13,154 bases of DNA from CAG-390 sp964384555 (GTDB lineage Bacteria; Bacillota; Clostridia; Oscillospirales; CAG-272): the NCBI GenBank assembly GCA_964384555.1, contig CAYLLA010000046.1, positions 1 to 13,154 on the forward strand, in the 5' to 3' direction. Position 1 is the first letter of the stretch, and each line of letters starts with the position of its first letter. Positions 5,380-12,153 of the stretch are shown here, piece after piece. A program made the translations under genes and the position numbers. The notes under the pieces were generated by a model. The model did not search any database. It was given only the letters and a program-made list of their open reading frames with translations, and was not told the DNA's origin.

Positions 5380-6064
5380 TGTTGCCTCCCTGCGGCTTTT
5401 TTACCGCCTTGTAGCCCAGCCCGCGTACCGAGACTATCTCAAATTCCTCCCAATCCGCAAAGCGGTGGCGCAGGCGACCGATGTGTACGGTCACCGTCTC
5501 CCAGCCGGTCTCGCTGTCCGCGCCCCAGATCTCGTCCATCAGCTGAATGCGGGTAAATATCTTGCCGGGGTAGGAGAGGAGCATGTATATCAGCATAAAC
5601 TCCTTTTGCGGCAGTGCTACCGTTTCGCCCGGGCGGCTGACCGTCATTGAATCGTAATCAAGCACGGCATCCCCCACAACTATGCGGCGCTCGCTGGCTA
5701 TCCGCGCACGGCGGAGCAGTGCTTTGATGCGAAGGAGCATCTCCTCGTCATCCACCGGCTTTGTTATGTAATCATCGGTCCCCACGGCAAAGCCGCGGTG
5801 CTTATCCGCCGGCAGCTGCTTTGCGGAGACCATCAGCACCGGCAGGTCGGCATGCGATTCGCGCAGGCGGCGGGTAAACTCGTAGCCGTCCATGCGCGGC
5901 ATCATAAGATCCAGCAAAACAAGATCCACATGCTCCCCCGCCATTGCATCAAGTGCCGCCTCGCCATCCTCTGCGGTGGTCACGGTGTAGCCCGCGCCCT
6001 CAAGCACCGCGCGAAAGTAAAGGCGCGTGTTTTTATCATCATCAACGACCAGTATATGAAACAT
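5369..6064 (-). CDS. OmpR/PhoB-family response regulator (231 aa)
   Basis: DNA-binding regulator phosphorylated by the downstream kinase. The receiver domain covers residues 1-118: acidic pair D8/D9, phospho-acceptor D52 in LVLLDLMMPRMDG, switch residue S80 in MVSAK, and K102 in YITKP. The C-terminal winged helix (about 130-228) shows LPQKEFMLIYMLLSYPGKIFTR, IWG, VTVHIGRLRHRF and VRGLGYKA, typical of OmpR/PhoB proteins. Length is normal. The frame opens at 6082, but the ATG at 6064 is preferred because GGGAGGG lies 5 nt upstream and the receiver fold begins immediately after it. It is the first gene of a two-gene unit with its own promoter at 6112-6140. The target genes are unknown; the neighbouring teichoic acid and peptidoglycan genes make an envelope role plausible but unproven. 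Confidence 0.96.
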   Translation of the reverse strand: MFHILVVDDDKNTRLYFRAVLEGAGYTVTTAEDGEAALDAMAGEHVDLVLLDLMMPRMDGYEFTRRLRESHADLPVLMVSAKQLPADKHRGFAVGTDDYITKPVDDEEMLLRIKALLRRARIASERRIVVGDAVLDYDSMTVSRPGETVALPQKEFMLIYMLLSYPGKIFTRIQLMDEIWGADSETGWETVTVHIGRLRHRFADWEEFEIVSVRGLGYKAVKKPQGGNNEH

Positions 6065-6111
6065 TTTACCCTCCCGGCGCATCCGCCGATGAATTGTTTT
6101 CTTCCTATTTT

Positions 6112-6140
6112 ATTTTATCACATGCATGCGCATTTTTCAA
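6112..6140 (-). promoter_or_regulatory. Sigma-A promoter of the two-component operon
   Basis: Minus strand: TTGAAA (6140-6135), 17-nt spacer, TAAAAT (6117-6112). Each hexamer differs from consensus at one position. The leader to the ATG at 6064 is about 40 nt. Confidence 0.75.
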
Positions 6141-6150
6141 GAAATATTTT

Positions 6151-6173
6151 TGGCGGGTCACAGCGACCCGCCA
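6151..6173 (-). terminator. Probable terminator after rubrerythrin
   Basis: TGGCGGGTC and GACCCGCCA form a perfect 9-bp stem with a 5-nt loop, 30 nt past the rubrerythrin stop codon. The minus-strand tail is AAAAATATTTCTTG, which is not a clean U run, so termination may be partial. It lies directly upstream of the two-component promoter. Confidence 0.65.
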
Positions 6174-6202
6174 TCATCTTTATTTTCCCGAACTTACCCG
6201 GC

Positions 6203-6742
6203 TCAATAATTCTTTGCTCTAAGCTCAAAATACGCCTGTTTATGCATGCACACGGGGCAGACCAAGGGTGCATGTGCGGCAACAACTATATGCCCGCAGC
6301 TGCGGCACTCCCACGTGACGGTATCACGCCGCTCAAAAACCTCGCCGTGCTCGATATTATCAAGCAGGGTGCGAAAACGCTCCTCATGCGTTTTTTCTAT
6401 CGCCGCCACAAGCCTAAACCTTGCCGCAAGCTCGCCAAAGCCCTCGCGCTCCGCCGTTTCGGCAAAGCCCGCATACATATCCGACCATTCGTAATGCTCG
6501 CCGCGGGCGGCGGAGAGCAGGTCCTCGGCGGTGTTGCCTATCCCGCCAAGCTCGGTAAACCACAGCGCGGCATGCTCGCGCTCGTTCTCGGCGGTCTTTA
6601 GGAATATCCCCGCTATCTGCTCGTATCCCGCGTCACGTGCCTCGCTTGCAAATATCGTGTACTTGTTGCGCGCCTCCGATTCACCGGAGAACGCCGTGCG
6701 CAGGTTTTTTTCTGTTTCTGTTCCGGAATATCTGTTTGCCAT
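6203..6742 (-). CDS. rbr: Rubrerythrin (179 aa)
   Basis: Cytosolic non-haem iron peroxidase that reduces hydrogen peroxide with electrons passed through its rubredoxin domain; typical of strict anaerobes. Residues 1-137 form the ferritin-like four-helix domain, with likely di-iron ligands E21 (GESEARNKY), E54 and H57 (ENEREHA), E98, and E116 with H119 (AIEKTHEERF). The C-terminal rubredoxin-type site has C146-x2-C149 and C162-x2-C165. Length is within the usual range of about 175-195 aa. ATG 6742 follows AAAGGTGAG at good spacing. The upstream carboxypeptidase gene ends only 11 nt before this start and its stop codon touches the ribosome binding site, so the two are very probably cotranscribed. 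I see no PerR-type operator next to it. Confidence 0.97.
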   Translation of the reverse strand: MANRYSGTETEKNLRTAFSGESEARNKYTIFASEARDAGYEQIAGIFLKTAENEREHAALWFTELGGIGNTAEDLLSAARGEHYEWSDMYAGFAETAEREGFGELAARFRLVAAIEKTHEERFRTLLDNIEHGEVFERRDTVTWECRSCGHIVVAAHAPLVCPVCMHKQAYFELRAKNY

Positions 6743-6753
6743 TTTCTCACCTT

Positions 6754-7959
6754 TCAGTTTGCATATCGCATGAGGATGTTGTAGTGATCCTCAAGTACCT
6801 CATGCATATTATGCGCGCCGCAGGTGACTATTATGTATCCATGCCCGTTTTTATCCTCGGCATACGCCGCAAGACAGCTGCCCGACTCGTCAATATAGCC
6901 GGTCTTGCCGCCAAGCATGCTAAAGCCCTCAAGCTTCACCGCGCCCCACGCGGCGGCGTAGTCCTCCATATTGAGGGCAAGGCGGTCGCGCAGGCGGCGG
7001 GATGTGGCGGGATCCGAGCCGTCACCCGCTGTTTTGTAGCTCTCGGCAAAGATGATCTCGCGCATCAGGTCATCGGAGAGGGCTGTGCGCATTATCTCGG
7101 CCAGCTCACGCGCCGTGGAATAGTTTGAGGGGTCAAAAAGGCCGGATGAATTGGCAAAATGCGTTTTTGTAAGCCCCATTGAGACCGCGCGGGCGGTCAT
7201 AAGCTCGGCAAATGCCGCTTCATCCTCGGCGCAAAGATAGGCAAGACCCACCGTGGCATCACAGCCCGAGTGGAGCATCGCGCCGTACATGAGATCGAGT
7301 GCCGAGGCACGCTCGCCCACCGTATACCCCACCTTCATGGCATCCGCCTCAAGCGAATAAAGCATGCCGCGGGTAAAGGTCACGGTAGATGAAAGATCCG
7401 CTATCCGCTCCCGCGCCACGATAAGCGTCATAAGCTTTGTAAGGGATGCGGGGTACAGCCGCTCGTCGGCGCGCAGGGCGGCAATAAGGCGGCCGTCCTC
7501 GGCATCCATCAGCGCGGCGTATTTTGAATTGATACCGCCTATCGTGACCGTCTCCGCCACAGGTGCGGTAACAGCCGGAAGTGGCGGTGCGGCGGTGGTC
7601 ACGGGCGCGGCAGTCGTTGCCGCCGCGGGCGGGTCGGTCTGCGGTACTGCGCCAAGGGCGTGGGATGTGGTGTCCTCCTCCGGCGGCACGGCACGCCGCC
7701 CGCCGGCCGACATTACAAAAACGGATATAAAGGTTATAAGCAGAATGCCGAAAAGTATCACGGCAAACAAAAGCAAAAGATTTTGCCAGCGCTCCCCAAA
7801 AAGCGCGGCGGTGCCGCCCGCAGGGCGAGCGGGGGCGGCCGGGCGATCGTGGGACGGCGCGCGCTCCGATGAGCGCTCCGCCGTATGAGCCGGCGTGCGG
7901 CGATCCTGTGACCCGCCGGTCACATATATACGGCCCGAGCCGTTTTCGTGTTCTGACAC
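6754..7959 (-). CDS. Membrane-anchored D-alanyl-D-alanine carboxypeptidase, DacF-like (401 aa)
   Basis: Serine-type peptidoglycan carboxypeptidase (peptidase S11) that removes the terminal D-Ala from stem peptides. A charged, Pro/Arg-rich cytoplasmic tail (1-58) precedes one membrane segment (about 60-84) and an Ala/Pro/Thr-rich linker (about 90-138), so the protein has a type II anchor instead of the usual cleaved signal peptide plus C-terminal amphipathic helix. The catalytic domain shows PASLTKLMT (S172, K175), HSGCDATVGLAY as the second motif (S231-G-C233 where SxN is usual) and GGKTGY (K352). The frame runs open to 8151, but those extra residues translate a repeat element. GTG 7959 has GGAGG 7 nt upstream and is preferred. 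Promoter at 8248-8276; rubrerythrin follows in the same unit. Whether Cys in the SxN position affects activity cannot be told from sequence. Confidence 0.93.
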   Translation of the reverse strand: MSEHENGSGRIYVTGGSQDRRTPAHTAERSSERAPSHDRPAAPARPAGGTAALFGERWQNLLLLFAVILFGILLITFISVFVMSAGGRRAVPPEEDTTSHALGAVPQTDPPAAATTAAPVTTAAPPLPAVTAPVAETVTIGGINSKYAALMDAEDGRLIAALRADERLYPASLTKLMTLIVARERIADLSSTVTFTRGMLYSLEADAMKVGYTVGERASALDLMYGAMLHSGCDATVGLAYLCAEDEAAFAELMTARAVSMGLTKTHFANSSGLFDPSNYSTARELAEIMRTALSDDLMREIIFAESYKTAGDGSDPATSRRLRDRLALNMEDYAAAWGAVKLEGFSMLGGKTGYIDESGSCLAAYAEDKNGHGYIIVTCGAHNMHEVLEDHYNILMRYAN

Positions 7960-7994
7960 GTGGATACCTCCGAGAGTTAGTTGAACTTTGTGCG

Positions 7995-8083
7995 GATCAT
8001 ATGCGGCGCTTCGCGCGGAGTGATATGTTCCGCTTTGCGAAACGTGATATGCACGCTGCGCGGAGCGCGTTGCGTGCGATGAG
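7995..8083 (+). repeat. Hairpin array 4a (GTGATATG spacer type)
   Basis: GTGATATG spacers at 8020-8027 and 8044-8051, with a diverged CATATG at 7998, separate hairpins of different sequence: GCGGCGCTTCGCGC, TTCCGC-TTT-GCGAA, and CACGC...GCGTG with an inner CGC/GCG stem. The repeats lie in the 5' leader of the carboxypeptidase transcript, antisense to it. Confidence 0.75.
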
Positions 8084-8128
8084 GAAGAGATCCGCAGAGC
8101 GGATTTCAAATTTATTGTTTTTTCTGTA
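8084..8128 (+). repeat. Core hairpin module (copy near carboxypeptidase)
   Basis: GAAGAGATCCGC-AGA-GCGGATTTCAAATTTATTG followed by TTTTTTCTGTATT. Nearly the same as the core at 3454-3500. A GC-rich segment with CGGGCGACCACGGG (8141-8154) lies where the REP-like hairpin sits in other copies, but its pairing is poor. Confidence 0.85.
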
Positions 8129-8154
8129 TTCATTCCCATGCGGGCGACCACGGG

Positions 8155-8247
8155 CCTCTGTGGCGGGGGAATATTATTTTGCTTACGTCCGTTGCAAACA
8201 CGATATTCGTCCCTCTGTTTCGTCCGTGATCCGTTCAGTCAAATATT
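8155..8247. other. Gene-free remainder of the carboxypeptidase leader
   Basis: Between the repeat and the promoter of the carboxypeptidase gene I see no gene. It contains GCTTACGTCCGTTGC and CCCTCTGTTTCGTCCGTG, two loosely similar CGTCCGT segments, without clear pairing. Confidence 0.4.
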
Positions 8248-8276
8248 ATTATAACATATAAGATATGTCGATTCAA
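8248..8276 (-). promoter_or_regulatory. Promoter of the carboxypeptidase-rubrerythrin unit
   Basis: Minus strand: TTGAAT (8276-8271), 17-nt spacer, TATAAT (8253-8248). The predicted start near 8241 gives an unusually long leader of about 280 nt that spans the repeat module at 7995-8128. Confidence 0.75.
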
Positions 8277-8358
8277 GTCTTGGCTTGTAAATTAGCTGTA
8301 TCCCGGGCGGCGCGGCGGGAATTTTTTATTCGCGCGGGCGATTTTTTTGCTTTCGGTC

Positions 8359-8387
8359 TTTATTTTGCGCGGCGGATGTGATATACT
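8359..8387 (+). promoter_or_regulatory. Probable extended -10 promoter of the comM operon
   Basis: TGATATACT (8379-8387) is an extended -10 element with TG one base before TATACT; the -35 region TTTATT (8359-8364) is weak at 17-nt spacing. An alternative TATAAT at 8391-8396 has no recognisable -35. Confidence 0.5.
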
Positions 8388-8414
8388 ATATATAATAATG
8401 TAAGATCGCCCACG

Positions 8415-8452
8415 GCGGCGGGCAGAGATCACGGAGGGCAAACGCCCGCCGC
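8415..8452 (+). promoter_or_regulatory. Stem-loop in the comM leader
   Basis: GCGGCGGGC (8415-8423) pairs with GCCCGCCGC (8444-8452), a 9-bp all-GC stem with a 20-nt loop containing GGAGGG. It ends 6 nt before the GAGAGGAG ribosome binding site. It may affect translation initiation, or be incidental; no T run follows. Confidence 0.4.
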
Positions 8453-8469
8453 GGGGAGAGGAGTTCATC

Positions 8470-10017
8470 ATGCTATCAGAGATATACAGCGCGGGACTTT
8501 CCGGCATTGACAGCTTTATTGTGACCGTTGAGGTCGATGGCGCGCCTGTCATGCCCTACTTTGAGCTTGTCGGTCTGCCCGATGCGGCGGTAAAGGAGGC
8601 CAAGGAGCGTGTGCGCACCGCCTGCTACAACAGCGGCTTTCTTTTCCCCGAGCTGGGGCTTACCGTAAATCTTGCCCCTGCCGACCGCCGCAAGGAGGGC
8701 TCGGGCTTTGATGTTGCTATCCTTGTAGGCATTTTGCGCTGTGCCGGGGTGATAAAAAGATCGGTCGATCTTTCCGGCTGTGTGTTTGCGGGTGAACTTT
8801 CCCTCTCCGGCGAGGTGCGCCCTGTCCGCGGTGCGCTTTGCATGTGCGCCGCCGCAAAGAGCGCTGGTATGACCGACATTTTTGTTCCCGCCGCCAACGC
8901 GCGTGAGGCCGCGGCGGTATCCGGCATTCGCGTTTTTGCCGTGAGATCAATGCGTGAGCTGGTAGATCACCTAAACGGCGCCGCCCCGCTCACCCCCACC
9001 GAGGGAGATGTTACGGCACTTGACGATACAGGCATATCCGCGGGGCTGGATTTTGCCGATGTAAAGGGTCAGCATATGGCCAAGCGCGCAATGGAGATAG
9101 CCGCGGCGGGCGGTCATAACATTCTGCTTATCGGCCCTCCCGGAACGGGCAAATCAATGCTTGCCAAGCGCCTGCCCGGCATTTTGCCGCCAATGACCTT
9201 TGACGAGGCTATAGTTTCAACCAAAATACATTCTGTCTCGGGCGTCCTGCCGGAGGGTGTCTCTCTGCTCACCTCCCGCCCGTTCCGTGCGCCGCACCAT
9301 ACGATGTCTGCGGTGGCACTGGTCGGCGGCGGTACCAACCCCATGCCCGGCGAGATCTCGCTGGCTCACAACGGCGTGCTGTTTTTGGACGAGCTGCCGG
9401 AGTTCCCAAAGCTCGTTACCGATTCGCTACGTCAGCCGCTTGAGGATAGGCGGGTCACCATCACCCGCGCCAGCGGGCGAGTGACCTATCCCTGCTTTTT
9501 TATGCTCGTTGCGGCAATGAACCCCTGCCGTTGCGGCTATTACGGTCACCCCACCCACCCCTGCACCTGCTCGCCGGGAGAGGTAAAGCGTTACATATCA
9601 AAGATCAGCGGTCCGCTGCTTGACCGCATAGATATAGAGGTAGAGCTGCCCTCCCTCAGCTATGACGAGCTGTCGGCGGATACAGCACCCGCCGAGCCTT
9701 CGGCGGTCATTCGCCGCCGCGTGAGCCGCGCCCGCGAGTTTGCAAGGGAGCGTATGGCGCGGGACGGCATTGCGGGCGTGCATTGCAACTCCCAGCTTGA
9801 CGCGGGGGATCTGCGCCGCACCGCGCACCTGGGGCGCGAGGCAAATGAGCTTTTGCGTGCCGCATATGAGCGGATGGGTCTTTCCGCCCGCGGATATGAC
9901 AGGGTGATACGCATGGCACGCACCGCGGCCGATCTTGCGGAGTCGGCGGATATCGAGGCCGAGCATATCGCCGAGGCGATACAGCTCCGCTCGCTTGACA
10001 GAAAATATTGGGGGTGA
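8470..10017 (+). CDS. comM: YifB/ComM family Mg-chelatase-like AAA+ ATPase (515 aa)
   Basis: Full-length member of the YifB/ComM family. ComM is a hexameric helicase that promotes branch migration of recombination intermediates during natural transformation in the species studied; its role in Clostridia is less clear. The N-terminal Lon-protease-like fold domain (1-170) contains the family pattern VGLPDAAVKEAKERV and NLAPADRRKEGSGFD. The AAA+ core has Walker A GPPGTGKS (223-229), Walker B VLFLDE (303-308), and GPLLDRID (381-388) with the arginine finger. A family-typical Cys cluster CRCGYYGHPTHPCTC (353-367) is intact. The C-terminal helical domain (about 455-505) contains GYDRVIRMARTAADLA. 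ATG 8470 has GAGGAG 6 nt upstream. It is the first gene of an apparent three-gene operon; the next start lies 5 nt after its stop. Confidence 0.96.
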   Translation: MLSEIYSAGLSGIDSFIVTVEVDGAPVMPYFELVGLPDAAVKEAKERVRTACYNSGFLFPELGLTVNLAPADRRKEGSGFDVAILVGILRCAGVIKRSVDLSGCVFAGELSLSGEVRPVRGALCMCAAAKSAGMTDIFVPAANAREAAAVSGIRVFAVRSMRELVDHLNGAAPLTPTEGDVTALDDTGISAGLDFADVKGQHMAKRAMEIAAAGGHNILLIGPPGTGKSMLAKRLPGILPPMTFDEAIVSTKIHSVSGVLPEGVSLLTSRPFRAPHHTMSAVALVGGGTNPMPGEISLAHNGVLFLDELPEFPKLVTDSLRQPLEDRRVTITRASGRVTYPCFFMLVAAMNPCRCGYYGHPTHPCTCSPGEVKRYISKISGPLLDRIDIEVELPSLSYDELSADTAPAEPSAVIRRRVSRAREFARERMARDGIAGVHCNSQLDAGDLRRTAHLGREANELLRAAYERMGLSARGYDRVIRMARTAADLAESADIEAEHIAEAIQLRSLDRKYWG

Positions 10018-10022
10018 GGACG

Positions 10023-10949
10023 ATGAGCGGCACAAAATCACCCGCAAAGGGTACGGCGGGCAGTCGTCCCGAGGCCCAATATGAGGCAAGAAGCACCGAT
10101 TTTTATTATCGCTCGGAGGTGGAACAGCGCACACCATTGACCTGCCGCGCACACCTGCACTATCATATAGAATTTTTTTATCTCTGCGAGGGGCGTGTCA
10201 CCGTTTGGGTGGATTCACAGCCCTATACCGCCGAGGCGGGGGATCTTGTTATGGTATTTCCAAATCAGATACACCAGTTCCGCAGTGAGGTGGGCGGGCG
10301 CGAGAGGTATCGGCTGTTTATAGTCAGCCCGGATCTTGTGCCGGAGTTTGCTGCGGTGTTTAATTCCACACTGCCGCACTCACCCGTGGTGCGCGGCATC
10401 GGCAGGACCGAGCGGCTCGTGGCACTGATAGACGGTCTGGCCGAGGTATCGGCATCCGATCCCGCAAAATACACCGCCGAGGTGCAAAAAGGATACATAA
10501 CCGCGTTTTTCGGCATGCTTTTGCCGCAAATGCAGCTTGACGAGGTGCGCCTTGGTGATTCCCGCGCCGTGCGCGAGGTGGTAAGCTTTTGCTCGCAAAA
10601 CTACACCCGCGACCTCTCCCTTGAGGCACTTGAGCGGGAGCTGCACCTCAATAAATATTATATCTCCCACCTGTTTTCAAGCAAGCTTGGGATCAGATTT
10701 AACGATTATGTAAATTCCCTGCGCGTGTCGCACGCGTGCAGACTGCTGCGGGATACCGCACTGCCTGTCACCGAGATATCCGATATCGTGGGCTTTAACA
10801 CACAGCGCACCTTTAACCGCGCATTCGTGCGGTTTCGCGGTATCTCGCCGGTCGAGTACCGCCGCGCCAGCGGCGACGGCAGTGAGGCGGCCTCCTTCCC
10901 CCCGATAGGAGCTACACCGGCGCATTACGAAAGGACAACACAGAAATGA
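10023..10949 (+). CDS. AraC-family transcriptional regulator with cupin sensor domain (308 aa)
   Basis: DNA-binding regulator with an N-terminal AraC-type cupin ligand domain (about 25-115; HYHIEFFYLCEG and AEAGDLVMVFPNQIHQF are the hallmark strands) and a C-terminal double helix-turn-helix domain (about 180-285). The first HTH is around SLEALERELHLNKYYISHLF (199-218); the second is around VTEISDIVGFNTQRTFNRAF (249-268), ending in GISPVEYRR. Length is normal. A TTG at 10008 is in frame, but ATG 10023 is preferred, being preceded by GGGGGTGA, which overlaps the comM stop codon. The last about 25 residues are low-complexity and poorly conserved in type. The gene overlaps the CDF transporter start by 4 bp (ATGA). 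Such regulators often control sugar or envelope genes; a link to metal export is suggested only by position. Confidence 0.93.
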   Translation: MSGTKSPAKGTAGSRPEAQYEARSTDFYYRSEVEQRTPLTCRAHLHYHIEFFYLCEGRVTVWVDSQPYTAEAGDLVMVFPNQIHQFRSEVGGRERYRLFIVSPDLVPEFAAVFNSTLPHSPVVRGIGRTERLVALIDGLAEVSASDPAKYTAEVQKGYITAFFGMLLPQMQLDEVRLGDSRAVREVVSFCSQNYTRDLSLEALERELHLNKYYISHLFSSKLGIRFNDYVNSLRVSHACRLLRDTALPVTEISDIVGFNTQRTFNRAFVRFRGISPVEYRRASGDGSEAASFPPIGATPAHYERTTQK

Positions 10950-12106
10950 CAGAGCTTTTAGGTAGGCTTTTTATCCGCGATCACAAAAATGTTACATCGC
11001 CGACGGTGCGGCGGGCGTGGGGAACGCTCGTGTCCGTCATCGGCATTATCTGCAATATTCTGCTTTTTGTCGGCAAATTTACGCTCGGTACTCTGCTTGG
11101 AGCGGTGTCGCTGACCGCGGATGCGGTAAATAATCTCTCCGATGCCGGCTCACAGCTCGTCTCCCTTGTAAGCTTTCGCTTATCCGCCAAGCCCGCCGAC
11201 CGTAAGCACCCCTACGGTCACGCAAGGATAGAATATCTGGCCTCAATGGTGGTGGCGTTTATCGTCGTCATCATCGGCTTTGATCTTTTCCGCGAGTCGA
11301 TAGGCAGGATACGCTCCGGCGAGGCGGCGGAGGCCTCGTGGCTGTCCCTTGCCGTGCTTGCCGCATCCATGCTTGTAAAGCTGGCACTGGCGGCACTCAA
11401 CCGCGATGTGGGACGGCGTATAGATTCCTCCGTCATGCGTGCCACCGCCGCCGACAGCCTCTCGGATGCTGTGGCGACCGGCGGGGTTTTGGTGGGGCAG
11501 ATCATTTTGCTTGTGTGGAATATAAATATCGATGCCTATATCGGTTGCATCGTCTCGATCCTTATCATGTGGGCGGGCATACAGCTGCTGGGCGAGCAAA
11601 AGGACCGCATCATCGGCGAGGCACCGAGCGAGGAGACGGTAGAGCGCATCCGCAGTATCGTTGAGTCGCACGCGGGCGTGCTTGGCGTGCATGATCTTAT
11701 GGTGCATGACTACGGCCCGGGGCGGTGCATTGCCTCATTGCATGTTGAGGTGGACGGCGAGGCGGATATCTACGCCTCTCACGACATGATAGATAATATC
11801 GAAAAGGAGCTTGGCGACACACTGGGCGTGTCGGCGACCATCCACCTTGACCCGATAGTGACGGATGACAGCGAGCTTACCGCCACACGCCGTGCCGTCA
11901 GCGAGACATTGGCGGCGCATGGCATAGGCCGCGGTATACATGATTTCAGAATGGTGCGCGGCCGCACACATACGAATCTTATATTCGATCTTGTCGTGCC
12001 GTTTGAGGATCGCCGCGATGATGCCGCCATTCGCGCCGCCGTCTCTGCCGCCGTGGCGGAGATAGATAAAACATATCTTACGGTAATTACGATAGACAGA
12101 GGGTAA
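10946..12106 (+). CDS. Cation diffusion facilitator, probable Mn2+ exporter (MntE-like, 386 aa)
   Basis: Inner-membrane divalent cation/proton antiporter of the CDF family. Six hydrophobic segments lie at about 27-50, 52-78, 98-116, 131-150, 165-190 and 195-215. The transport site residues read N62-x3-D66 in TM2 (NNLSD) and D170-x3-D174 in TM5 (DSLSD). This ND-DD set matches what is described for bacterial Mn-exporting CDFs such as pneumococcal MntE, whereas zinc exporters usually have HD or DD with HD. HPYGHARIEYLA (88-99) follows TM2. The C-terminus has the usual cytoplasmic dimerisation domain (about 228-303) and then a further alpha/beta stretch (about 315-386) that looks like a second, degenerate copy. 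Starts by ATGA overlap with the regulator gene, with AAAGGA about 10 nt upstream. Stop precedes the shared terminator by 7 nt. Metal specificity is inferred. Confidence 0.94.
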   Translation: MTELLGRLFIRDHKNVTSPTVRRAWGTLVSVIGIICNILLFVGKFTLGTLLGAVSLTADAVNNLSDAGSQLVSLVSFRLSAKPADRKHPYGHARIEYLASMVVAFIVVIIGFDLFRESIGRIRSGEAAEASWLSLAVLAASMLVKLALAALNRDVGRRIDSSVMRATAADSLSDAVATGGVLVGQIILLVWNINIDAYIGCIVSILIMWAGIQLLGEQKDRIIGEAPSEETVERIRSIVESHAGVLGVHDLMVHDYGPGRCIASLHVEVDGEADIYASHDMIDNIEKELGDTLGVSATIHLDPIVTDDSELTATRRAVSETLAAHGIGRGIHDFRMVRGRTHTNLIFDLVVPFEDRRDDAAIRAAVSAAVAEIDKTYLTVITIDRG

Positions 12107-12113
12107 ATATCAT

Positions 12114-12153
12114 AAAAATATCGCTTCCCGCCGCGGCGGGAAGCGATATTTTT
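12114..12153. terminator. Bidirectional terminator, 40-nt perfect palindrome
   Basis: A perfect palindrome with arm AAAAATATCGCTTCCCGCCG, so both strands give a strong GC hairpin followed by a T run (TTTTTT on plus at 12149-12154, TTTTT on minus). It lies between convergent genes, 7 nt after the CDF stop codon, and its last base overlaps the stop codon of the lipoprotein gene. Confidence 0.95.

Noticed and set aside
4885..5556. 223-residue plus-strand frame
   Set aside because: It is antisense to the kinase and regulator genes, with no family features and no ribosome binding site.
5798..6601. 267-residue plus-strand frame
   Set aside because: It is antisense to the response regulator and rubrerythrin, both clearly recognised; it is a shadow of high-GC codon use.
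7960..8151. 64-residue N-terminal extension of the carboxypeptidase
   Set aside because: It encodes the repeat element in translation; the GTG at 7959 has a strong GGAGG site while the GTG at 8151 has none.
8292..8345. Terminator for leftover plus-strand transcription (CCCG...CGGG followed by TTTTTT, and a second T run)
   Set aside because: The stems are only 3-5 bp and no plus-strand gene ends upstream; too weak to annotate.
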